Shown here: positions 53,880-64,000 of the stretch, one piece after another | How the letters are laid out: each line of letters opens with the position of its first letter | Numbering within the stretch: the first letter of the stretch is position 1 | NCBI GenBank assembly: GCA_028023455.1 | Contig: JAQFVV010000002.1 | Location: forward strand, 33,611,725-33,675,724 | Direction of reading: 5' to 3' | Length of the DNA: 64,000 nt | Origin: Epiperipatus broadwayi | Lineage: Eukaryota > Onychophora > Udeonychophora > Euonychophora > Peripatidae | Notes under the pieces: generated by a model | What the model was told of the DNA's origin: nothing | Seen by the model: the letters and a program-made list of their open reading frames with translations, nothing else | Databases searched by the model: none | Position numbers and translations under genes: made by a program

Positions 53880-53904
53880 TGTATATTTATATATTTTTTT
53901 TTTT

Positions 53905-53938
<34 letters not shown>
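53838..53938. repeat. (TA)n microsatellites around a T-rich spacer
   Basis: Two AT dinucleotide runs (about 53838-53876 and 53907-53938). Confidence 0.9.
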
Positions 53939-53940
<2 letters not shown>

Positions 53941-53941
53941 A

Positions 53942-54320
53942 AATCCAAACTCAGACTTTCACATGTTCTGCAAGCCATCTCATATTGATGACAACCTTGG
54001 CACTAACATGGGCTTTGAATGTTTCATCATCAGATTTTCAATGAAATGGATGGCTGAAAAGTTGTGGAGTGGAGTAGTTTGAAGCCTGTTCATTAAAGTA
54101 TGAAGATTGGCTCTCTTAATATAAAGCTGAGCACTGATTGTATATATGTGTGGAGATCGTAATCTAGTCCAACTGATGATTGCTGGTTTAGCATGAAATA
54201 CATACAGTGGTGATTATTTATCTTTTCAACATGTATGTGATCAGGTGGGTCAGCAATATAAGATGGCTTGGAGAGTTGAGGGTCGTATGAAAGCCTGAGT
54301 TCGAATCCCTTATATATTAC
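53942..54320 (+). mobile_element. Hammerhead-SINE-like unit F with inverted scrap
   Basis: 53990-54320 is a full-length plus-strand unit, from CTTGGCACTAACATGGGC to a perfect tRNA B box GTTCGAATCCC (54299-54309) and ATATTACAT. The hammerhead region 54161-54218 keeps CTGATGA and GAAA, but the stem III partner T is changed to C and stem I is eroded, so it is predicted inactive. 53942-53989 is an inverted piece of the unit's own 3' end (complement of AAAGTCTGAGTTTGGATTT). Confidence 0.75.
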
Positions 54321-54960
54321 ATTATATAGATGTAGGTGTGTGTAAGCCTGTATAATGTATTAAATATCTAGATGATGTAAAAAATCTCCATTTAGGTTTA
54401 CTCTCTTACAATCCCAATTTAATTCACAAAATACATCTTGGATACTGCTTTAAAAATTTTTGCAGGAGTGGATCTATTATATTCACTCATCGTTATTAAT
54501 TTTCTTTGAGTGACTATTTAAAAAAAACATTCTTTAGAATACGACAATATTCTGTATCTATATCTTGATAATGCAAAGCATTAATTCCAATGGAATGCTT
54601 ACTGGATCAAATCCCATTTCATAATCTACAATTACTATGACAATTCCTATTCACTATTTTTTTTATATACAACTTCTATCAACACTCGGTTGTGATCTAT
54701 ATTCCTGCACCCACTTTTCACTTTAGTAAATTCTTTAAATTCATTCATAATATCAATGCAAATAGTTGTTCCTTATAAATTAATTAATTTCCCTAATCCC
54801 CCTCACATAATCTTTCCAGATTTATAATTTGCAATAACCACCAGTTATTATTCCTCTCCATTTATGTCAATACTCTCATCCAAAGTTGTCCCTCTATATT
54901 TATATCAATACTTTCATCAAAAGAAACTGAATACATTTCAGTACCTTAAAAAATAAAAAA

Positions 54961-55739
54961 ATAATTTGGAAAACAGATGTTTCTTTTTAGAACTAAAAAA
55001 AGTTAGCTCTTAACTGGATTGTAACTTAGTAGTAAATCTTTTAAATGTTTTATGATTTATCTTTTTCTTTAAAGTCTGCAAACAAAGAATTGCAGCCCTC
55101 TAAGAAAGCAATCTTCAAAACTCTCCTTCATAAAGCGATTTTCCATGTACCACAATCCTGTACACCAAATAAATACTAGTGGACCTAATTTTAATTTTAA
55201 ATGCAAGAAAATATTTAAGAGATCAGTTGCTCCAGTTTTGTAAAAGTATATGGCCATGGCTATTATAAGTTTTACATCAATTATTGTAGTGAAAACTATT
55301 AAAGTCTATGATGAAAATAATTTTCACCAAAATTCAAAAGTTTCATGGATTTTATAAATATCTACAAGTGTCAGCCTACAACTAATGGGGTTATAGGTTC
55401 ACCAGATTTATCATACCCCTTTATGCTTAGACTACCAACAAAACGCATGTGCCCCATGAAGGAGCATGAAGACATCAATGTCTTAATTGGGTCATGTTTT
55501 ATGATCATGTGATGCAGATTTATATTTGCTTTGTGTTAGGTCATGTTTATTTGCTTATTCTTGACCTCCACACATCATTAGAAAACACAAGAACAACCTG
55601 ATACACAAACATGTTAATAAAATTCATTGGCATTCTCTGATAAGCTTTTGTTATCCCCTAGTTGTGATCATTGGTATTATATATGTGCATTGAGTATTGA
55701 AAACACTTTTTTTTTTCATTTTCAAGTTGTTTTTACTTC
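54961..55739. other. Unassigned AT-rich sequence
   Basis: Nothing supported. Confidence 0.5.
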
Positions 55740-57320
55740 TGCTCTTTTACATTTTTTAGGCCCATGAAATGAGCCATAAAGAAACGCTTATGGATGAAGC
55801 AATTCAGCATATTTTGGAGAAATCTGACAATAACTTGTTCAACTTTTCTGAAGATAATTCATTAGATAAATAGTAGAAAACCAATCATTGTGATGAGAAC
55901 AAAGAAGAAAATAGCTCAGCCATTTAATATGAAGAATATGATCAACCTTCTATCAACATCCATGAACTGAGTTCAGATGAGAGCAGTGGTCACAGTATGC
56001 TGCCCATGTCAGACAGATCCTCTGGGCCTAGATATACTATCATTTGAGATATCTCAATAGTCTCATAATATATACCAAATTGATCATCTGATAAAATGAA
56101 CTGCTTTCTGCAATTGTTTCTTCATAGTGTGTTTACATTACTCCAATATCCAGTGTACTAAGAAACATTTGGATATATACTGAAAAATCCAAAAAGGCAA
56201 TAGTTGCTTGGATGAATGATCATCATGAGTTCTGGCAATGTTCCCAGTATATATGATTATTGGTCCAATAATACCTCTTTAGATAAAGAGGGACTATATC
56301 ATCAATTGCATGTAATAAATTCCAATGTTCCCCGCGATGTGTAGGTTTTTCATGAAGATATTTTATTACTGAGGTTTTTCTTGCCTAAACACATCTTTTC
56401 AAAGGCAAGAAAAGAAAGCCTCTACCACCTGATAAAATTCTAAGGTGGATCCACTCTAAAGCAATATCTAACCCCCAAACTAATAAAACAAGGGATTAAA
56501 ATTTGGTAGTGTTGTGATGCTAAAATTGTGTATGACTACTAAGATCTCAATATTTAGCAGGGAAACAGACTGGGAAAAATCTTCCAGATATGAACATACT
56601 TGTGGAAAGAGTTGTCTTATAACAGTCAATATGATCAGAAATTCAGTCATCATACATTTTTAACAATTTTTTTATAAATCGCAATTTTCTAAATACTATT
56701 AGATTTTAAACAAAGAGTGCTGTTATCAGTTCATGAAATCATATGCCAAAATTCCAAAGAAAAGTGAAAAGAGGAGAGTTTGAATTTCTTGCAAACTCAC
56801 AATAAAAAATAGCAACAAGGTGGCAAGATAACAATGAAGTTATTACTCTGAGACATTGTCACGATGCTACAATAGAGAAAGGACATCACAACCAAAATGA
56901 CGAAAGCAACTTGGAAGTAGACTATCCAAGCCCTATCTTTTTTTACAACAAGAATATGGGAGGAGTGAATATTTACAACCGGAAGATTGCTGGGTATGAC
57001 TTTGACAATGCTCAAACAAATAGTGATTGAAAGTATTTTATGTTATTTCCTGCATCTATTGTCAATGCATGATTCTGCATACTGATGTTATCAGAAACAT
57101 CAAATTTATTTGTTGTCCCACTTGCTGATAAAATGATTATGACTTGAAAACAGAATAGCCATATAAATGCAAGAGATGTGGATTATCAAAAGTAGAAAAG
57201 CTTACATTGAATTTAGGTGAACATTTACCTATTGAGAATATTACAAGGAGATGGTAATCAAGAATCAAAAATAAAATTGAAAAGAGAATGAAACTATTCG
57301 AACCATATGCTAATTACCAT
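55740..57320 (+). pseudogene. piggyBac-type transposase, dead copy
   Basis: Decayed frames in order: an acidic N-terminal region (HELSSDESSGHSMLP at about 55960-56010), then GGSTLKQYLTPKLIKQGIKI (about 56440-56510), which is the piggyBac K..K.YMP.KPIK.GIK.W block, then PSPIFFYNKNMGGVN (about 56930-56975), the piggyBac YN..MGGVD block. Stops and frameshifts occur throughout, and terminal repeats were not found. In the live family this protein cuts and pastes at TTAA. A domesticated PGBD-type gene would need open frames, which are absent here. Confidence 0.65.
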
Positions 57321-58257
57321 TGAACAACGCTATCATACATAACCTTATGATAAACTTTCTTTTAACATATGTTGTATACTTCCTTCTAAATAAAATATTG
57401 TGCCCTCTCTTGGTTACATACTTACGATCCCAACCTATAAATTTGTACAACTCCTATTTTCTTAGAATTATAACTGTGCATAACTAAACTCTACCAAATA
57501 GATATATTTTAAGGACAATTAATATTTTAGAATAATACCCCTATTTTCTTGAAAAATCTGATTAGTCCCACACAGCCCCTATTTTTTGAGCAATATTTCT
57601 TCCCTACTTTCATAAATCACAGCTCTTATTTTTCTACGAAGTATGAACATATATAACTAAAGTCCACCAAAGGAATACATTTCAAGAACCACGAATATTT
57701 CAAAGTCAAAAACTAGCACCACATAACTTGTGGCATAGCCCTAACTAGTACTGCATACCCCCTGTTTTCTTATGTACATTTCCTATTCTCTTATGAAATG
57801 TTATTGTTTATAATTAAACTCTTACCAAATGGATATATTTCAAATGACAATGAATATTTCAAAGGACAATAACTAGCACCACATAATCCCTATTTTCTTG
57901 TGAAATATGACCATGTTGTTTCTTAAGCACAACTGCTATTAGCACCACTCAACCCCTGATAGCACTGCACCACCTTATTTTTTTTGTAAAATATGAATAT
58001 GCAAAACTAAATTCTATAAATGATTACATTTTAATTGACAATGATTAACACCATACAACCCCTATTTTTTGTGAAATGCAAAAGCCCTATTTCACTGTGA
58101 AATATAACCATGTGCTATTTTTATATGATTGTGGCTACTGTGTTACGTTCTTTTTCCTCTTTAGTATCCCGGATTATCACCATTGTATTCGTACTTACTA
58201 CTAGCTTTGCTAGTAGACAAAACTGAGATAGACAAAACTGAAATTACTTAAAACTAA
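57321..58257. repeat. Degenerate tandem repeats of about 160-190 bp
   Basis: Blocks like ACCAAATGGATATATTTCAA followed by ACTAGCACCACATAA and CCCCTATTTTCTT recur near 57494, 57665, 57825 and 58016, so the spacing is about 160-190 bp. Heavily diverged and non-coding. Confidence 0.6.
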
Positions 58258-59912
58258 TAGTAAATGTCTTTTATAAATACTTCTTCATTGATACTTTGGT
58301 GTTGAAATATATACTAAAATGAAAGTTTTGAAGTCAAATTGATATTCTGACATGTCCACAGATGACAGATATTTATTTCCGAATTTCATATTTTAGTGAT
58401 TCTATTTCAATGATTGCCTATAAATCCTATCAAACAATTTGCAAAAATGTGGAGAAAGTCTTTACATATTACTGTTTTTGTCAGCTGATAATAAATCAAT
58501 CCTGCCATCTGTCGTCACTTTCAAAAGGCAAAATATATGTTTAATATAGGTTTCGAATAAGATCTCTCCTTGAATAATTAAGAAAGCAGAACTCTGTGAT
58601 TTTTTGGATTCTTTCAGTCAAGATGCTGACTTCTATAAATAGAAGAACAAGACAATCAAGAAATTCTGGCTTTCTGGAAATGACACGGCTATTAATTTTA
58701 TAAAGCGCTTGCACTATGGTTTCTAGAGTTATGAAAAGTAACGTTATAACAAGATCGCAAATTAATTTTTTTTATGAAGGCAGTTACTGATACAGTATAT
58801 AACAAAATTTTAAATTCTCTTGAGATAATTTATTTACGCTAATTCTGAATCTATTAATTTGATTATATAATATTTATTGCTTTTTTTTTTTTTCACTCAA
58901 CAAAACCTTTATTTTCTATTACATAATGGAAAAAACGTGAAAAGTTTTTAACTGTTTCATTATTGCAATTTTTATAAATTAGTATATTTAATATGTCACA
59001 ACTTATATTATATCCAAATTAAAAATAAATATACGAACATATAAATTCAAATATATATCATCATTTTCAACCATGTTAGAACCATTGCAGAATGAAGGTC
59101 TCCAATACGTAGCATTATTTCTCCACATCCCTCAAGCAAACTTCCTTACTTCATCCACTGATCTCTCATTTAGTCTCTTTATAGATGTTTTATAATTTCT
59201 TTGATCCAATCCAAAACTTCAATTGCCCAATTACTATCACTCCTTCTAGCACCCAACACAGCTCCACTTTCATCTGTTAATTATTTCAATGATGACATAC
59301 CTGTTTGCCCTTCCACTGAAGTATTAGTTTTTATCTTCTCTTGTTACTCCTAATATACCCCTTTCCATATTTTGTTGATAGGTTTAAAGTCTTGGTTTCT
59401 GCTAAATGTCCAAGTCTGGTGACCATATGATAGATATATCACTATTAAAAATTTTCTTCATCAAACATATAGACATATTTTCTTTTAATACAAATTATTT
59501 TAATAATTTATAATGCGCTCTATATTTTTTTTACACAGCTGGGGAGCTGCTGATCTTTCTATAGAAAGTAGTTAGCAATAAGTATAACATCTTTTTTCTG
59601 GTTAATTCCACATTTCCTGCCAAAAACATTCATGAAACTATGTATTTTAGGATTTATTTTTCCAAACAAAAATAAAGAAAAGTATTGTGAATGTTTCTTG
59701 TTAATTTGATATCGAAAAAATACTAATATTGATAGATGCTAAAAAATAAGATTGTAAAACTTTATGAACCAAATAGTACAAGGCAAAACTGTGGGGAATT
59801 TTTGTCTGGTTTGTTTTATTACTATTATATCTCAACTTATCTTCAACTAAGAGAGTAGTCCAGATTCCATCTTATTTTCATTGGATTATTGATACAGACC
59901 AATATATATATA
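58258..59912 (+). repeat. Diverged 1.6-kb duplicated block, copy 2
   Basis: See copy 1 at 50478-52072. Both copies follow a tandem-repeat array, of different sequence. Confidence 0.75.
59060..59515 (-). pseudogene. RTE-type LINE 3' fragment inside duplicated block 2
   Basis: Counterpart of 51255-51690, without the later RTE insertion. CTGGTGACCATATGATAGAT and TCCACATCCCTC are landmarks. Broken frames. Confidence 0.65.
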
Positions 59913-60204
59913 ACCAAAACTGCCTAACACTATACTAGTAAAATAAAAATGCAAAACCGTAAAACAATACAATACTAGATTAAATCCAAAATCTTACCAA
60001 AATCTTTACACAACCATGGTTTCATCTACTATAAATAGACCTTCTCAAGTGAAAAAATAAAAAAAAATAAAAAAAATATTGCAAATTGAAAAAAATAACA
60101 ACAAAAGGAAAATAAAAGAAGCTATGCTAATATACAAATACAAACAAGACTTAATTAACAGACAGGCAGCAAATTTTAAGATCATGAAATTGTGGGAAGG
60201 TTAG
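59913..60204 (-). mobile_element. Penelope-like 3'-end fragment
   Basis: The minus strand at 60020-60049 has CTTGAGAAGG, a TCTA/TAGA-type stem and GAAACCATGG, like the motif of the 38.2-kb element. The adjoining A-rich sequence is non-coding. Confidence 0.45.
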
Positions 60205-60372
60205 CCTTTCAAAGTATTAGTTGACAAAGACTATGAGGATAGTTGAAAGAGCTCCTAAGTGAATAAAATTTTTAAAGTTATTACTTTACATATATCTAAT
60301 TACTGTATTTATAAATATTCAATTATAAGATTACATATATTGATTTGAAGAAATACAGACATCGAATTATAA
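60205..60372 (+). mobile_element. Penelope-like 3'-end fragment with hammerhead-like motif
   Basis: TTGACAA, a 5-bp stem ACTAT/ATAGT with loop GAGG, and GAAAG at 60221-60249. The following 110 bp match the right arm of the 2861-3090 palindrome. Only one orientation is present here. Confidence 0.55.
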
Positions 60373-60379
60373 TATATAT

Positions 60380-61916
60380 ATATAAACAAAAAAATAAAGA
60401 CTTATAAATCCAATAAATAATATAATATTTCAACCAGAGGACTGGTTTTCATCAGAAAGAAAAAAAATACACAGTAAAATGGCGATAATCAAAAATTACA
60501 GATTTGGTAAAAGATTAAAAATTTAACAAAACCCCCCTGATTGGTCACAAAATCTAACACAGAATATCTACCCAATCAATGACAAAATTCAAACAAAAAA
60601 AAAAAAACTACATTCCCTCCTAATCAAGCTTAAATTCTATTTAAATTAAAATAAAAATAAAAATAAAAAATCCAAAATTAAAAATTAAAATATACATATG
60701 TGCATACATAGAAAAATTAAACTATGCTCACACACAAAAAATAGCTGTGCTCACATTAATAATCATTAAAAACTAAAATACTTATACATTTTAAAAATTA
60801 TAGTTAGTGCAAAGTACAATAATTTATAACTAATTATTTATCTATAAACCAATTAAACACAGATATTAAACATCCATGTAACCAATCTTTACATAAAAAA
60901 ACCTCATATAAGAAAATTTTCACATAAAAAACACACATATAGAAATCATTTAGGAGACCAGGTAACCCAGAGATGTAATAGTTCCAGTGTTCAAATTCAA
61001 TCCATGCGGTTCTAAGGTCTTGAATTTAAAAATAAAAAAACTCTCCTTTTGTTTCCTCTCCCTTGTAGAAGAAAAACCTTCCTGAAGAATCACTACTTTT
61101 AAATCATCAATTGAATGATTCGGTAAGTTAAAATGTTTTGAAACCGGTCTATCTTTATTCTTATGCAAGATGTCAAATCTATGATTAGTCATTCTGACAT
61201 GTAAACTATTTGCTGACTCACCTATATACTGGTTTAAACATCTATTACACTTTATCAAATATATCAAATTAACACTTTTACATGTAACATAATTAGGAAT
61301 ATACCATTTGAAATTACAATTCTTAGTACCTGGTCTCCTAAATGATTTCTATATGTGTGTTTTTTATGTGAAAATTTTCTTATATGAGGTTTTTTTATGT
61401 AAAGATTGGTTACATGGATGTTTAATATCTGTGTTTAATTGGTTTATAGATAAATAATTAGTTATAAATTATTGTACTTTGCACTAACTATAATTTTTAA
61501 AATGTATAAGTATTTTAGTTTTTAATGAATATTAATGTGAGCACAGCTATTTTTTGTGTGTGAGCATAGTTTAATTTTTCTATGTATGCACATATGTATA
61601 TTTTAATTTTTAATTTTGGATTTTTTATTTTTATTTTTATATTTATTTTAATTTAAATAGAATTTAAGCTTGATTAGGAGGGAATGTAGTTTTTTTTTTG
61701 TTTGAATTTTGTCATTGATTGGGTAGATATTCTGTGTTAGATTTTGTGACCAATCAGGGGGGTTTTGTTAAATTTTTAATCTTTTACCAAATGTGTAATT
61801 TTTGATTATCACCATTTTACTGTGTATTTTTTTTCTTTCTGATGAAAACCAGTCCTCTGGTTGAAATATTATATTATTTATTGGATTTATAAGTCTTAAT
61901 TTTTTTGTTTTTATAT
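60380..61916 (-). mobile_element. Penelope-like element with 590-bp inverted ends around GIY-YIG
   Basis: Arms 60380-60964 and 61327-61916 are inverted copies of a non-coding 3' region. Between them is a minus-strand GIY-YIG coding piece. Near each outer end is CTGATGA, a perfect 6-bp stem II (AACCAG/CTGGTT, loop TCCT) and GAAA, at 60428-60455 (minus) and 61839-61866 (plus). One unpaired A separates the first box from stem II, and stem I is not convincing. The inner border of both arms is the same GGAGACCAGGTA sequence, which lies at both ends of the coding piece. Confidence 0.82.
60950..61330 (-). pseudogene. Penelope GIY-YIG endonuclease fragment
   Basis: The open frame begins at the inverted junction near 61330 (RRPGTKNCNFKWYIPNYVTC) and runs to a stop at 60950. 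It contains the GIY-like LIYLIKC, the YIG-like QYIGESANSLHVRMTNH, the KHFNLPNH segment and KESFFIFKFKTLEPHGLN with the conserved glutamate. Cysteines before the domain (KNC...VTC...KC) form the usual zinc-binding linker. The reverse transcriptase is missing. It is a different family from the 39.7-kb copy. Confidence 0.8.
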
Positions 61917-61929
61917 GTATTTCCTTTGG

Positions 61930-61937
61930 TTAGTTTG

Positions 61938-61974
<37 letters not shown>

Positions 61975-62110
61975 ACTTATCCTTCCATTTGGATAAAGAG
62001 ATCATAGCATATAAAAGTGATTTACCCGCTGACGAAGAAGCTGCAAAAACCAAAAACAATTAAATGGGCCGAGCGCTTTCGAGGTTTTCCCTCATATTCA
62101 TGGCCAACAT
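61930..62110 (-). mobile_element. Penelope-like end, partial
   Basis: After a (TA)n run (61938-61971), the minus strand near 62070-62100 reads TGAATATGAGG, a GAGG/CCTC stem with loop GAAAA, and CGAAAGCG. This is the same layout as the 39.6-kb element. The adjoining plus strand has GCTGACGAAGAAGCTGC. No coding sequence. Confidence 0.45.
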
Positions 62111-64000
62111 AAGTAATAAATCATTTATGTAGTATTGTTAACTAATAAAATATGCAAATGTAACTGCAAATTAGTTTGTCCATTTTTTCGAGATAGAAAA
62201 GCACGTGTCGCGTCTATTGATGGAATTGTTGTCACTGATAATAAAATACACCTCCTTGACTTTTCTTTTGCAGTCATTGGCTTCAGAGCATACTATCTTG
62301 GGGTTGCCTGGAGATCATCCTAGTTAAGCACAAATTATAACAATCCTATGGATAAGAAAAGTTAATGCTTAATAATAAGATACCTTTTGAGATTTCACAC
62401 TTAAATCTAAATAACAAAGATGAAACAAAATTGGAGGAAAATATAATTTAATTTAATTGCAAATTGTATTAATGGTAAGACTTAGCTATATTCATAAAAT
62501 ATTACAGAATATGGGCACCTTTCCAGGTCACTAAATCACTCCTAATTGACTGACAGGAAACTAGATTTGCTATGGATTAAGAATTTATATTATGTTTAAA
62601 ACCAGAATGCCTCCCAATACTGGGGAATCCATAGGAGAATATTCTATGCCATCAGCATTATTAAACTACACCATGACTAGAATATGAATTCTCATCTCAC
62701 AAGCTATTACAAAATTAATTTATTATATTTAAATGTTAAGAATTTGTGAGAAGAGAGACAGGAGACTAGGGTAATAAATAACAAAAAAAATATTTATTAT
62801 ACAATAACAATCATTGATTAAATTGCCCCACATTATTTTAATAGATTTAATGCTATACATTTAACACGTATGCAAATAAATTATAAATGCATAAATATTA
62901 CCAACTTTCAGGGGATCACATTTTAGCATTCAAAGTTTTAACGAAGTCTTCGGTTGAATTTTTTTTTTGTTAAGCTTAACATTTTTGTTCAGTTGTTTGG
63001 CATTATATTATGCAATCTATTCCAGTATTTAAGATGCTATAAATTCATCCTTGAAAATTTGGAAACATTCAGTTTTCTAATTGCTTTATATTTTAAATTA
63101 TTTACATCATATTTCTTCATCTCTCTAAAGAAACAAATATTCCATGAAAAGACTTTCATATAATATGTGCAACCATAATTTTTTAATGTAGATTAAGCAC
63201 AACTCAAAAATGGCAATTCAACTTTGATCACATATCAGCTTTGAACAGATACTCAATCTAAACTATATTATATCTGAGGTAAACAGTCACACACGGTGAG
63301 TTTAGCCACCACGCATCACCACGATCATTTTACAATATTTATTTTTGATCATAACTTGGCAGCTAAATAAAAAGAAACTTGAAGTTTTTACAAGTAGCTA
63401 ATGACAATTGTTAAACAAAAGACAGACTCAGGATGCTAGAAATAGTGTGAGTATTTAATAAAAATTCTCATTACTCTAAGCATTGTTTATATTATATTTT
63501 GTCATTTTCTTTTTTTTTTTAAGTTAATTTTATTACTTACAATAACAAAAAAAGATATTTGTTACAATATAAAATCTTTTTTTATAAACTTGACATTTTA
63601 ACAAAATAAAATTTGAAACCTTTTTTTTTATGGGGTAAAAAAATCAGATTTCAATTATTCAGACTGAATAATTGATTTTTGAACTCATGAATGTTAAATT
63701 TAGAACAATACAAGCAAATTTCAAATCTGTGAACTAAAATCTTTTTCTCTTTTGTTTTAAAAGTTATTTATCTACTCTTTTTCTTAATTACTTAAACTGT
63801 TACCCCAAAAGTAGCCAGCATTTATTCACTTTTGTGGTTAGTTATGTAACTTGCTTTGCAACTGTTCTAATATATGTATATTAAAACAGTCTTAACAATT
63901 TTATTAATTATGTAAGCACTTATGATAACAATCGGGGATTCTTAATTTTCTATATTTTTTTAAAGGTAATCTTAGTTTAGTTCATTTATAGTTTATCACT
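62111..64000. other. Unassigned AT-rich sequence
   Basis: No supported gene or repeat. Frames of 62 and 69 codons (62135, 62954) are isolated and without family similarity. Confidence 0.5.

Larger units (their letters stand above)
53550..54960 (-). pseudogene. RTE-type LINE fragment split by a hammerhead unit
   Basis: 53550-53840 matches, on the minus strand, the 28500-28760 RT region (the TTAATAA and CTAACTC landmarks and the segment before FADD). 54355-54960 continues with the upstream RT part, as seen at 17760-18300. Between them lie (TA)n tracts and the hammerhead unit F. All frames are broken. Confidence 0.6.

Noticed and set aside
55740-57320. Domesticated piggyBac-derived host gene
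   Set aside because: Stops and frameshifts are spread across the whole region and no long open frame or exon structure is visible.

Overview
The window is a very AT-rich eukaryotic (metazoan) stretch with no intact host protein-coding gene that I can support. Animal origin is suggested by a TTAGGG-type interstitial telomere tract, Penelope-like retroelements with GIY-YIG endonucleases, RTE-type LINE debris, a Mag/K02A2.6-like Ty3/Gypsy element, piggyBac remnants and tRNA-derived SINEs. The species cannot be fixed from sequence alone; an AT-rich invertebrate is most likely.

Layout. 1-5.3 kb: an old dispersed repeat, two copies of a very short tRNA-like SINE, a Penelope-type palindrome, and a G+C-richer segment at 3.5-3.84 kb that looks like a Pol II promoter plus an untranslated first exon; this is the only plausible host-gene signal. 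5.3-21.2 kb: LINE debris on both strands, palindromic elements, a piggyBac-type MITE with TTAA flanks, and an RTE element on the minus strand split by a Penelope insertion. 21.33-26.0 kb: a complete, young Gypsy element with two 346-bp LTRs differing at one base, a 5-bp target duplication, a primer binding site fitting tRNA-Ser, and gag-pol plus integrase frames that part at an A9 run. 26-37 kb: more RTE debris, tandem duplications, perfect palindromes and a telomere-repeat hairpin. 37-47.3 kb: a dense cluster of Penelope fragments and hammerhead-ribozyme-bearing repeats. 48.7-50.4 kb: a minisatellite. 50.5-60 kb: two diverged copies of a 1.6-kb block flanking RTE debris, a retrocopy with an 18-bp target duplication and a dead piggyBac transposase. 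60-62.1 kb: more Penelope fragments. The last 1.9 kb shows nothing I can name.

The most interesting content is RNA-based. First, a SINE-like family of about 300 bp (seven copies, 39.5-54.3 kb) carries a type-I hammerhead motif with a tiny stem III upstream of a tRNA-like B box; three copies keep the whole catalytic core. Second, most Penelope fragments here are inverted, palindromic copies of the element's 3' end, each with a hammerhead-like motif (CTGANGA-like / stem II / GAAA) near the outer ends. Third, a separate hammerhead fold at 47.28 kb has one core substitution. The nested insertions (Penelope in RTE, SINE in RTE, hammerhead units in RTE and in old repeats) give a relative order of activity, with Gypsy the youngest and RTE/LINE among the oldest.
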